Part shown: one piece after another, positions 10,801 through 19,863 of the stretch
Layout of the letters: the number at the start of each line of letters is the position of its first letter
Position numbering within the stretch: the stretch's first letter is position 1
Position numbers and translations under genes: made by a program
Assembly (NCBI GenBank): GCA_025602915.1
Contig: JAHLJZ010000040.1
Span: 1 to 64,000, forward strand
Direction of reading: 5' to 3'
Length of the DNA stretch: 64,000 nucleotides
Source: Paraphysoderma sedebokerense
Taxonomy: Eukaryota; Blastocladiomycota; Physodermatomycetes; Physodermatales; Physodermataceae
Notes under the pieces: generated by a model
Told to the model about the DNA's origin: nothing
Database searches by the model: none
What the model saw: only the letters and a program-made list of their open reading frames with translations

Positions 10801-11766
10801 ATGGAAAATCTCGCTGACCTCTTACGAAATGCACATGCATTCTCTCCGACCCCTGGCGATGCCCTGCTCCCCCGAGAACAAGTCATTCAGATTCATCGTC
10901 AAGCGCAAAGGCAGTTTTCTTCCATGAGATCGGCATTACCCTTTAGCTCTAGTATCGCCCTCCACGACCAACATTCCAAAGCATGTCTGATTCCTCTCGA
11001 AAAAATGACGCCCATACATCTCTCAGATTTTGATATTGACAAAACTCATGTCGGTTGTTATGTCGTCCTCAAAATCATTGAAGAGCCGTTTCGAACTTCC
11101 GCTATCCAGTGTGTGGTAGAAGACCTCAAAGGCAACGTGAGCCTTTTGAGTTTTTACAATTTCAAGACATTCCCTCCTGTGGGCTTGCAGTTTATTCTGA
11201 AAGAGCCGTATTATAAAATGTCTATGTCAGGGCTACCGGCGATTAGAGTTGAAGATAAGCGGAATATCATTACCCTGAATGATGTCGAGTTCAAAGTCCC
11301 TGAGTGGAATTTAAGTCTAGATTCAGCCAAACCTGGAACTGATGGGACAAATACGGCTTCAGATAATGGTAGCGGAGCTGGGTATTCAAACCAGGATGAA
11401 GGGGAACAGTTGCGAAAAGAAGGAAATAAGCTGTTTGCCAAGAAGAAGTATGGAAAGGCAATCAAGTTGTATACCGCTGCTATCGAATCGTCTCCTCTGA
11501 ACCGTCACCTCGCTTATTCTAATCGTGCAGCTGCACACCTGTTGTTGAAAGATTACGAAGACGCTTTGAAGGATGCGACAGAAGCATTAAGAATTGACGA
11601 TAAACATTCTAAATCAATGTATCGGAAAGGGAAGGCGTTAGTAATGTTGGAACGCTTCGATGAAGCCACAGGGATATTGAATGAAGCTAAAGCTCTGGAC
11701 AAGGATTCAGACGAAATCAATACGTTATTGAAGGCAGCAGCGAAGAGGGTTAAACCGTCTCAATGA
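10801..11766 (+). CDS. TPR protein of the fungal SET/TPR family, without a SET domain
   Basis: Intronless, 321 residues from ATG 10801. Residues about 70-170 (IHLSDFDIDKTHVGCYVVLK, VVEDLKGNVSLLSFYNF) resemble the domain that precedes TPRs in fungal SET/TPR proteins. A Ser/Gly/Asn-rich linker follows, then three tetratricopeptide repeats from about 201 to 310 (EQLRKEGNKLFAKKKYGKAI, AYSNRAAAHLLLKDYEDALK, SMYRKGKALVMLERFDEA). These pack as a co-chaperone-type TPR clamp. No SET or MYND segment follows: the protein stops after the TPRs. Likely a cytosolic adaptor, perhaps binding Hsp90/Hsp70 tails; that role is inference. Confidence 0.7.
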   Translation: MENLADLLRNAHAFSPTPGDALLPREQVIQIHRQAQRQFSSMRSALPFSSSIALHDQHSKACLIPLEKMTPIHLSDFDIDKTHVGCYVVLKIIEEPFRTSAIQCVVEDLKGNVSLLSFYNFKTFPPVGLQFILKEPYYKMSMSGLPAIRVEDKRNIITLNDVEFKVPEWNLSLDSAKPGTDGTNTASDNGSGAGYSNQDEGEQLRKEGNKLFAKKKYGKAIKLYTAAIESSPLNRHLAYSNRAAAHLLLKDYEDALKDATEALRIDDKHSKSMYRKGKALVMLERFDEATGILNEAKALDKDSDEINTLLKAAAKRVKPSQ

Positions 11767-12189
11767 TTCAACTACAATCCTAGTTGGTAGGATATCGGCT
11801 CTAGAAATTCTGTATCTAAGGGTTCACTTCAAGACGTGGTGAAGACTTCTCTGTTCATAACCATATTCATTATTTGCGGCTGTATAATTTATGGAAACTT
11901 AATTCTTCAGAGACAAGTGACTTGTGCACTGTTCACAATTGACCTTTGTGCTCCCTTTCCACAATACCTTCACAGTATCATTAGCAGTAAGTTATGCTAT
12001 CCGTAGCTGAATTGGCAGTCGGATTATTCCAACATTTCTAGTGACAATGTAAGAATCAATTTACAAGTCACGTGCGATCAAAAAGAATGTTCTGAAAGCG
12101 TCAATTGTTCATTCAAAGGTTGGCTCCGCTTCTGCTCACCTCAGCATATTTAATACCCTTTGGTATCCTCCGTCTCTGCAAAACTCGAA
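11767..12189. other. Intergenic region
   Basis: 3' flank of the TPR gene and 5' flank of the CYSTM gene. No coding signal or clear TATA box seen. Confidence 0.5.
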
Positions 12190-12877
12190 ATGTCCAAACC
12201 AAACCCATCCAAAACTGATATGCCACCACCTTATCAGGTATGTGCCAGCAGCAGAATAATTCCGCCGCAAGTGTATTCCTTCTAACGAGCCTCATTCATT
12301 AATCATTACCAGGGGCCAGCAGGTATGTCAAATAACGATGAGCATCTTACCGATGAGCAGTTAGCAAGGAAACTGCAGAAAGAAGAAGATGATGCTTACG
12401 TTCAGTCTTTTGCCCATCCGTCTGCAGTTCCCGGTCAACCGCAATCCTCTCAAGGATACCAAATGCCAGCTTACCGTGCATATCCGGCATACCCTCAACA
12501 ATCATATTCATCGCAACCTGGTTATCCACCTCAGGGACAAGGTTATCCGCCTCAGCAGGGCTATCCGCCGCAGGGTCAAGGGTATCCTCCACATGGACAG
12601 GGATATCCGCCTCAAGCGCAGGGTTATCCACCGCAAGGACAGTATCCTCAAGGATACCAACAAGGATATCCACCGGCCGCTGGTGCTTACGGTGCGCAGC
12701 ATGCCCAGTTGCAGCAAGAGAAATCGAAGAATGACACATTGAAAGCTGTGTAAGTTATATATTGGAGACTTAACTCTGTTAACTATATCCGTCTTTACGC
12801 AATTTTAACTTATTGCCTCTTGTAATAGAATCGCATCCCTCCTTGCTTGTTGGTGTTGTTGTGAAATACTAGACTAA
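12190..12877 (+). CDS. CYSTM-family protein with UIM-like motif and QGYPPQ repeats
   Basis: Exons 12190-12237, 12313-12749 and 12829-12877 give 177 residues. After a short Pro-rich start comes DEQLARKLQKEEDDAY, which looks like a ubiquitin-interacting helix. About eight GYPPQ-type repeats follow (12520-12670), then the C-terminal cysteine-rich membrane module, IASLLACWCCCEILD, typical of CYSTM proteins. The last splice was set by the need to complete Val with the last exon's first base. CYSTM proteins are small tail-anchored membrane proteins tied to stress tolerance; the UIM-like helix suggests ubiquitinated cargo, which is inference. The repeat DNA is itself a degenerate coding minisatellite. 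Confidence 0.72.
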
Positions 12878-14208
12878 AACCCCCATCCGCCCTTTTTATA
12901 TTGTAACTCCATCGGCAATCTCAGTTATAGTTATCCCGACTTGCTCTTCCTTAATCGCACAGTGTCTTGAAAAATCAATAGTGCTCACAATTGTATCGAT
13001 AAAACAGTTATCTCTCTTTAATTTCGAAGTCCATCCTGTACATCTTAGCTTACAATGTTAATATTAATATGTTATTTGTCGCCTCTCCAGACGGTCATCG
13101 GTGTATAAATAGAGTTATTTTTTACACACGAATTGGCAATTGAAAAACGATTCGTCGACAGTTGGGCGTTCCACTAAGATTCGCATATTACAACTCAATT
13201 GTTCATTTGAGAGTGTTCAATTATTAAACAAACCGATTTTGGAAGTCACCGAGTGACTTCATACACCATGACTATATCATTAAATATAATGCACAACAGG
13301 AAACGATATCGAATAACGCAAACAACATGAAACCACTTGGATATCTTGTTGCTGGTAGTCGCATGCGTCCTGACTTTCCACTCTTATCGTCGCTAACCGC
13401 TCTTGCTTGCGTATTCAACGCGGGATCACAAACTTATACTACAGCTGCCGCCCGACCAACAAGGAAAACAGGATACGACCGGTCACGAATCACCCGAGAA
13501 AAAATATAGCAAGAAGAATGGGGAGGGAAGGAACAGGCGGAGAGTAGTCTGAATTGAGTTCAAGAAGCAAGAGGGATCCGAACGAGCTGCCGGCCCTTGA
13601 AGGGTAATGGATGCCGCCGACCTTTCCTACTTCTTGTGTAACGTATTGCACTTAATGTATATTCCACCAGCAGATCTCGTTTCAACTTCTCTATGGAGAA
13701 GGAAGTTTTCTAGTTATCTGCTACGACTCTTTCGAATCGATGTCCGTTAGACGACTGTGTGGTTTACCTCAGACCTTCTCCAAGGGTTATTAAAGAGACA
13801 TGGAAGTCTCAGTATGTGGTACCCTTAAACGTTACCTTCCGCCTGTTCCCAAACGACACTGTGAGTGCCATTGTTTACACTGGTTGATTTTCGGATTATA
13901 TAGGTGTGAGATTTGTTTGCGCACGTGGCAGCTCAGCAACGAACGCGAAGGAGGATTGAAAACACTCCGAATAATATCGGTAAATGCGGTATTTATCTGT
14001 AGTATTTATCTTCAATTACATACAGACAGAAAACCTCATAAAAGTAAGGCAATTCGAGGACAATTTTTGCATCGACTAATCAAAGCCGGGTTTTTTATTT
14101 ATGCCTACATATATCTTGACTCACAAGTCACATAATTTACTTAACCACTATTTTCATAAATACTGCACAATTTTACAGAGTTAATAATATGCTGTCAATC
14201 TTTCACAT
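12878..14208. other. Gene-poor region of 1.3 kb
   Basis: No supported gene. Open frames of 60 codons (13327) and 111 codons (13800) exist on the + strand but lack homology I recognise. A TATAAATA at 13103-13110 could mark an unseen promoter. Confidence 0.4.
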
Positions 14209-15454
14209 TTATCTGCGATACCGACGGAATCTCTTAACGACTGGTGACTGAGAAACCGGTTGCGGTTTTGGTTTAACAAATGTCTGTCCCGGCGTTTGAC
14301 CTGGTGGTGTGAATGTCGTTGGAGGATTCTGAGTATTGGTAGTATTTGGCGCAGTCTGAGGAGTAGCAAGGCCATCATGAATGATACAAGTTTGGTTATT
14401 CTCGAATCCCCATTTCCTCCCAAACTGATCAATCTTGGTCGGTTGAGTATTGACGCACCAGGTGACTTTTTTACCGTCGATCATACTAAACTTGTCGGTG
14501 GCTACTTTTGGGGCGATAGATGGTGGTCCCTGGAAACCCGAACTGTTGAATCCGTTTTGGATTAAAGTTTTGTATCCTTGAGACCATTCCGCAGATGGAA
14601 TAGCGATTGATTGATTTGTGGGGAGTTTGACGGATCCTGATCCTCGAATATCGACATCAAGACATCTCACTATTAGATAAAATTAGGTCAACATCAATAA
14701 TGTTTTAATCTTAAAACTGCTGAAATAACATACCCCAAAATTTGGCATTGTTGAAATTCGCATCAGGAATATCTAAAAAAAATTCAAGAAATTTCAAGTC
14801 AGTAAGTAAACCTAATCACATTCAAAGTACACCAAACTCACTTGTTCCAACTGCCACATTCTTGACGATTTCTTCTGCCGGTGAAATTTCAATACGATAG
14901 ACGTATCGACCAGCAGGTAAATCCCAAATCGGACCTACATTAAATTTACCGGTCCGTTTAAGAATATCTGTGCACCAATTTTTCGTGGCGGGGTCATATC
15001 CGCTTTGGGCAAAAAGTGTCCAATTGGTAGGATTTCTGGTATTTGGATCTACAGCCGATATATGAATTCTACAGGTTCCTCTTTCGTTACCGTTGAGAAC
15101 ATGAGCTGAGGAATGTAAACTATCAAGATATTGAAAGGTCAACGTTTCTCCAGCTGCAATAAAAGAAACACAAAGTTACGAGTTAGCCTTAACGTGAAAA
15201 CGAATTTAAAAAGAACATCGTACTGTACCATTGACAACTAAAGGAACCGCTGCAGGAGTTTGAAGACCAGCATTACAAGTTAACAACGGATCAGTTAAGC
15301 CTACAATAGGATTTGTAATCGGTTCTTTTAATTGACGTAAACCGTTGGTAGAGTATGGACCGGGTTCTCCTTTCAAAGAGACAGAATGGAGGTAGATACT
15401 GGCGTTCGCATAAGCAGTTAAAGCTAGTAATGCGGCTATTTTCACTACAATCAT
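14209..15454 (-). CDS. AA9-like (LPMO-fold) secreted protein lacking the N-terminal His
   Basis: Exons 15229-15454, 14842-15153, 14734-14772 and 14209-14669 give 345 residues. A signal peptide ends at AYANA, so the mature protein would begin SIYLHSVSLKG, where active AA9 enzymes begin with His and have Gly at position 11. The rest follows AA9 order: LTCNAGL early, GETLTFQYLDSLHSSAHVLN around the second His, LPAGRYVYRIEIS, and NAKFWVRCLDVDIRGSGS near the end of the domain. A Pro/Thr/Gln-rich tail ends in basic KRFRRYRR. With Ser in place of the first copper-brace ligand, oxidative cleavage is unlikely; a carbohydrate- or copper-binding role is possible, as discussed for Arg-AA9 proteins. The family assignment is by motif only. 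Confidence 0.55.
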
Positions 15455-16560
15455 GTTGTGTTTTCTATTCGTCTATAATGAAGGAAATTGGTTCTTGTCG
15501 AGATATTTGCAGGGACGGGTTCGTCTTATTTATGCGTTTTTTTTTACCTCTCCAAGACAAGCAAAGCTCTAATTTGATTGCGCAATTAAAAATTACATTT
15601 CGATGAAGCAATAAAGCGTAATTTCGTAGTCCTTAAATTAATTTCATGAAAATTTTTTAGGTAAAATTCACTTATTGGCTTGGAATAATAATTTAGCGTT
15701 GAATAAATTTTAGCTAGCCTAGCTACACTGGCGTCACCAATTTTCGCGTAAATTTTCCGTCCGTTGCAATGCTTATTTCTAAACCAAGCCTCAAAACGTA
15801 TCGACATAGAGCAAACAAAACGCACGGATTCAAATTTAATCGAAATTGTTAGAATTTGAAGAACTGGTTGTTCCGGTAAAACTACTCCTAGTCCAAAATG
15901 ATTTGCGTACATATGAAGGAATTTGAGGCTTATTGCCTGAATTAGAGACTACAAACAACTCAATCAAATTCATTTTACGGAAAGTAAGTACCTCTAGCAA
16001 TATAATTATATAGTTTTCTATATCCAGATTTCAGATAATACGCTTATAAAGTGTAATCAGTTTGGATTCAAATGCCATGCAAATCGAACTGACCGAATCG
16101 GTTCCAAGATGATTGTCGAAGAACCGATAACCACCAAGTTTCAAAAAACCTTTTGCTTTATCCATGCATACATTCTCATGTGCTTACAAACCCAATATCA
16201 ATAAAAGCAAAATGAAAAAAAAATGTGTCGTTACGCAAAAATTTCGGCCCGAATACGTGGGTTATTGTATGGCATAGCCCGCATGTTGTTCATCTCACAA
16301 ACCCTATTGTGTTTTTCTTTATCGCTATTATTCCGACGATTTCGCCAAGGTATTTAGGGTAATGACTCACTACATTCTGAACTACACCGATAATATGGTT
16401 TCTGTTACAAGCCCAAGGCTCACATGTGTAGATTTAGATTGTTATGTGTCTGTTCAGTGATTCACTGCGAATTTCGGAGGCGATATAAAAACGGTTGGGT
16501 GCGTCGTGGTTTCGAACGTTCGTTACGTTCACCGAGACATTTTGAGAGATTTATTTTAGG
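15455..16560. other. Divergent intergenic region of 1.1 kb
   Basis: Separates the AA9-like gene (-) from the kinase gene (+). TATAAAA at 16484-16490 fits the kinase start at 16561. A TAAATA-like stretch on the - strand near 15526-15533 may serve the AA9-like gene. No gene seen in between. Confidence 0.5.
16484..16490 (+). promoter_or_regulatory. TATA box of the APH-like kinase gene
   Basis: TATAAAA 71 bases before ATG 16561, similar to the spacing at the subtilase gene. Confidence 0.5.
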
Positions 16561-17691
16561 ATGGCAGGTTACAATCATTTTAGTACTTCCGAAGATGTGA
16601 TTACATTTTGTACTACCCATTTTGAATCGTTTTTCTCCGATACTCGAATTACTTCAAGCGAGTATTTATCCGGCGGTGTGGCAAACAAAGTACTACGGTT
16701 GCACCTCCAAACAAATACGAACGAGACGTCGAATCAAACTAAAAGTCAACCGAAATCAGTGATATTCAAATATTACCCCCCTTTTTTAGCCTTCAATTCT
16801 GCGATTCCGTTTTCTCAAGACCGATATAACGTTGAAAAAGAGGCACTCCAACTCGCCAAACAGTTTCAAATTACGTCGGTTGAATCCAATGTTGAGGTGA
16901 CAATCAAGTCACCCACTATTTTAACGTTTAGTGATACGTTTAAAGTGATTATCATGGAAGATGCAGGATCTGATATTGTTTCTTTGATGTCGTATTTTTC
17001 TACCTCACCGGTTCAACATCACGATATGTACAAGAAATTGACACCAACGAGGCTCGTTTCGTACCTCACAAAATTGTTGTTATCTGTTTACAAGGTTCCG
17101 GTGTCATCGTTGTCGAGTGTTTTCGAGAATAAAGCAGCTTGGAATGTCTTGAATGCGCATGTGGTGAATAATTTTGAATCAAACTTGAAACGGTTCGGTT
17201 GCGAGAAAGAGTTGGCTGGGTGGATCGGTAAAGTTGAACCATGGGGACCACCTAAAGAAGGTGCAAAGGAGAGAGTCTTCATTATGGGTGATTTTTGGCC
17301 AAACAGTGTCTATTTATCTTATCGTGATGAAAAGAAAAGATCGGACGGGGTAGAAGGGACTGTCACGATTTGGATTTTGGATTGGGAAATTGCGAGAATT
17401 GGCGATGTATTTTCGGATACGAGACAGATGTGCGTGAATTTGTTTTTGATGGAACAGAAGCCTGAACAATTTAGAGTCGAGGAGGTGGCTCAGTTTCGAC
17501 AATTGTTGGTTAAAAGCGTACAAGAAGGAATGCGACAGTATGGGAAGAAAGTAGGGGAAAAAGAGTGTCTCGAATTTTTGGAATTGCTGTGTTCTATCAT
17601 TGGGAATGAGTTTTGGCAGTTCCCTGAACCAGGTAGAATAGTAGCTGAAGCGGCAAGAATAGTGAAGAGTTATCTTCAGTGTGATGAATAA
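16561..17691 (+). CDS. Aminoglycoside phosphotransferase (APH)-fold kinase
   Basis: Intronless, 376 residues. The N-lobe has a Gly-containing loop (LSGGVANKVLRL) and a lysine in KSVIFKYYPP; the C-lobe has the catalytic-loop motif FIMGDFWPNSVY and the metal motif LDWEIARIGDVFSD. This is the layout of small-molecule kinases of the APH/choline-kinase/methylthioribose-kinase group. The usual HGDxxxxN loop reads MGDFWPNS: the His is Met, and Ser occupies the usual Asn position with an Asn one residue earlier, so metal binding may differ. The substrate is not predictable. Intronless in an intron-rich neighbourhood, which could mean retroposition or transfer, though composition looks local. Confidence 0.65.
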   Translation: MAGYNHFSTSEDVITFCTTHFESFFSDTRITSSEYLSGGVANKVLRLHLQTNTNETSNQTKSQPKSVIFKYYPPFLAFNSAIPFSQDRYNVEKEALQLAKQFQITSVESNVEVTIKSPTILTFSDTFKVIIMEDAGSDIVSLMSYFSTSPVQHHDMYKKLTPTRLVSYLTKLLLSVYKVPVSSLSSVFENKAAWNVLNAHVVNNFESNLKRFGCEKELAGWIGKVEPWGPPKEGAKERVFIMGDFWPNSVYLSYRDEKKRSDGVEGTVTIWILDWEIARIGDVFSDTRQMCVNLFLMEQKPEQFRVEEVAQFRQLLVKSVQEGMRQYGKKVGEKECLEFLELLCSIIGNEFWQFPEPGRIVAEAARIVKSYLQCDE

Positions 17692-17782
17692 TTTTAGATA
17701 TATATGCAAGAGTTTTGTGATGTTTTCAGAAAAATCAAGATTTACATCACATGAATAACAATTTAAAATATTACATAATCTA

Positions 17783-19204
17783 CTATATAGTTTTTTCCTT
17801 TGATGTCTTCAGCATCACGTATGCAAATAATGGAACAACTCCCACAGCCAATAACAACCCTACAGAAGCAATGACATTTTCCTTCGGAGTTGCAAGAGGT
17901 CTGTAACACTCTCGAGATTTCCCATCGTTGAATACTAATTTCCTCTCGCCTTCGTTGTTGGCCTTTGCCAACGTAAATAAATCTCGTTTAAATGATTCTC
18001 TTACTTTTAAATTGTCTGAATTGACCGTTCTATAATCCCCGAGAGCTCCGAATGATTCATCTCGAGTCATATCAGACCACATGATGAGTTTTAGATTTGG
18101 GAATTTCTGAAATGTGGATTGATTATAGACTTGTTGCCACCATGACTGTTTTAATTCTAACTCTGATAAATTTGGCGTTGCCGAATCTTTTGCCAACGTA
18201 GGGTAATAAGGTACACCGGTATCGGAGAGTACAAAAGGTTTATTTTTATCGGCCGAGAACGTCTGATAAAAATTCAACAGCGGATCTGTGTTCACATTTC
18301 GAGCATTACTGTTAGTGTTATTATCTGTCTGCGCCGGTGGTGAAAATCGGCCGGTTAATCCGTCCTCGAGTTTTGTCGAGGCGGCCTTGGAGTTAATTGG
18401 GGGGTATACGTTGCCAGTGTGATAGAAGGCAAGACCGACCCAATCGACGTAATCGTCACCGGGGTAATATTGGGAGTAGGCCATGTTAGACCCAGGAGAG
18501 TATATTGCTGGCGCCCATATAATTGAGGTGGATGGAGAAATAGATTTGATGATGGTGTAGAACTTTTGGAATGCAGAAACAAAGGCTTCCGGTTGTGAGC
18601 TCCTATGAAATTGTGATCCAAGGAACTTCAAATGAGCAAGGCTAGTGTTAAAAAATGAGATGATTGATGATTCATACCAAGGGAACCAATTGCCGTTCAT
18701 ATCTGGACCGTATCTTAACAAGACCGGAGTTCCTAACCGTGCAAGAGTTTCGCAGGCTCTTGCCAACTTTTCTATGGATGCATCGGTGACACTATTCAGT
18801 CCCTGCATCGGCAACACTGTCATGAACAAAGACGGAATCACATTTGATACTGATCCATCACTTTCAGTGAAATATTGAGCGACATTTTTAACGTATCGGC
18901 CAGCGGCAATGACATCAGTATCTTGAATTGTACTGCTGATTTCGACACCTCCGCTGAAGACGGCCGGGGTTCGGCCTAGTCGTTCGACATAGGATTTGTA
19001 GGCATCGGAAGACCACTGTACGTGGACCCCGTAGTAGACCCCATCGGACTGACCAAAGACGTCAGGGCACTGAGGGATGGCGGAGGGTGGAGAGGGATTG
19101 GAGGGATCTAGGGATGCGACAGTGGGAGGAAGGGACAGGATGGAGGCTAGCAGGGACAGCAGGACGGGGGGTGCGGCAAGGATGAGACTGAGACGATGGA
19201 GCAT
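17783..19204 (-). CDS. GH26-like secreted/membrane-anchored protein with altered catalytic residues
   Basis: 473 residues from the Met at 19204 (an in-frame Met at 19318 is upstream, but the 19204 start gives a clean signal peptide, MLHRLSLILAAPPVLLSLLA). The body resembles GH26-type (beta/alpha)8 enzymes: YYGVHVQWS, LLRYGPDMNGNWFPW, IIWAPAIYSPG, WVGLAFYHT, KPFVLSDTGVPYY, IMWSDM. In GH26 enzymes the acid/base is Glu in an H-E-M-N-G motif and the nucleophile Glu in an E-T-G motif; here both positions are Asp. A C-terminal helix (VGLLLAVGVVPLFAYVML) after CYRPL suggests membrane anchoring. It may be a non-catalytic cell-wall glycan-binding protein or an enzyme of altered specificity. Confidence 0.58.
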   Translation of the reverse strand: MLHRLSLILAAPPVLLSLLASILSLPPTVASLDPSNPSPPSAIPQCPDVFGQSDGVYYGVHVQWSSDAYKSYVERLGRTPAVFSGGVEISSTIQDTDVIAAGRYVKNVAQYFTESDGSVSNVIPSLFMTVLPMQGLNSVTDASIEKLARACETLARLGTPVLLRYGPDMNGNWFPWYESSIISFFNTSLAHLKFLGSQFHRSSQPEAFVSAFQKFYTIIKSISPSTSIIWAPAIYSPGSNMAYSQYYPGDDYVDWVGLAFYHTGNVYPPINSKAASTKLEDGLTGRFSPPAQTDNNTNSNARNVNTDPLLNFYQTFSADKNKPFVLSDTGVPYYPTLAKDSATPNLSELELKQSWWQQVYNQSTFQKFPNLKLIMWSDMTRDESFGALGDYRTVNSDNLKVRESFKRDLFTLAKANNEGERKLVFNDGKSRECYRPLATPKENVIASVGLLLAVGVVPLFAYVMLKTSKEKTI

Positions 19205-19362
19205 GTTGCAGGTCCAGGGTGGTGCAGTGGAGGTGGGATCTGAGTGAGCGGAGTGCAGAGGAAGCGGAGTGTAGAGTGAGTCTCTAGGGCATGTCCTTGG
19301 TTGTACTGATCCTTCCATGATTCTCCAATATCGCTGGCTTTCTGTTCCCTTTGTTCCCTCCC

Positions 19363-19395
19363 TAGTTCCCTTCCCTAGTTCCCTTCCCTAGGTCC
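19363..19395. repeat. Tandem 13-mer repeat
   Basis: tagttcccttccc occurs at 19363 and 19376 and a partial third copy (taggtccc) at 19389. Confidence 0.7.
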
Positions 19396-19647
19396 CTGTG
19401 ACTGGGCATTGTCTCTGTAGCCTGATAGTTAGACTGCTGTGAACCAGGAGTGAACCACGGGTGAACCACGCGGTCAGACGGCTCTGGAACAATCAGGGAA
19501 CAATGCGCTATTTTTAGCTCACGTGGTTCACTCATTCACACTCCCCGTTCACCCCGTGTCCCGGGCGTGGATTCGGAACACCGGCGGAATGCAAAAATGC
19601 ACACTCGCTAAATACAATAAAAGAAACGTCAGGGCATGTCGCTGCTG

Positions 19648-19680
19648 TGATTCTGCGGTGATTCTGCGGTGATTCTGCGG
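19648..19680. repeat. Tandem 11-mer repeat, three perfect copies
   Basis: tgattctgcgg repeated three times without change. Confidence 0.85.
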
Positions 19681-19863
19681 TGGTTGAAATATTGCCCTGC
19701 TAAATTGCCAATCCCACAACGGATATACCCATCTCGCCCCTTTTTACCCGTTTTCAACTGATTACAATTCACGCTCCCTCTCTCGTTACTCGCCCTCCCT
19801 TCTAATTGACAGCAGAAAACACACCTGTCCCTCCTGCAATCACCTTGTTTATTCTGGGAATCA

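Larger units (their letters stand above)
19319..19863. promoter_or_regulatory. Divergent promoter region with short tandem repeats
   Basis: Lies between the GH26-like gene (-) and the acyltransferase gene (+). It contains three kinds of short direct repeats: tagttcccttccc (19363-19395), a gtgaaccac repeat near 19440-19472, and tgattctgcgg three times (19648-19680). It likely serves both genes; no TATA box is clear. Confidence 0.45.

Noticed and set aside
12526-12670. Long open frames on the opposite strand and other frames across the QGYPPQ repeat
   Set aside because: They are shadows of the repeat-encoded region of the CYSTM gene; codon periodicity favours only the + frame given.
13327-14135. 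60- and 111-codon open frames on the + strand
   Set aside because: No family, no convincing signal peptide or splice context; the lengths can arise by chance in this composition.
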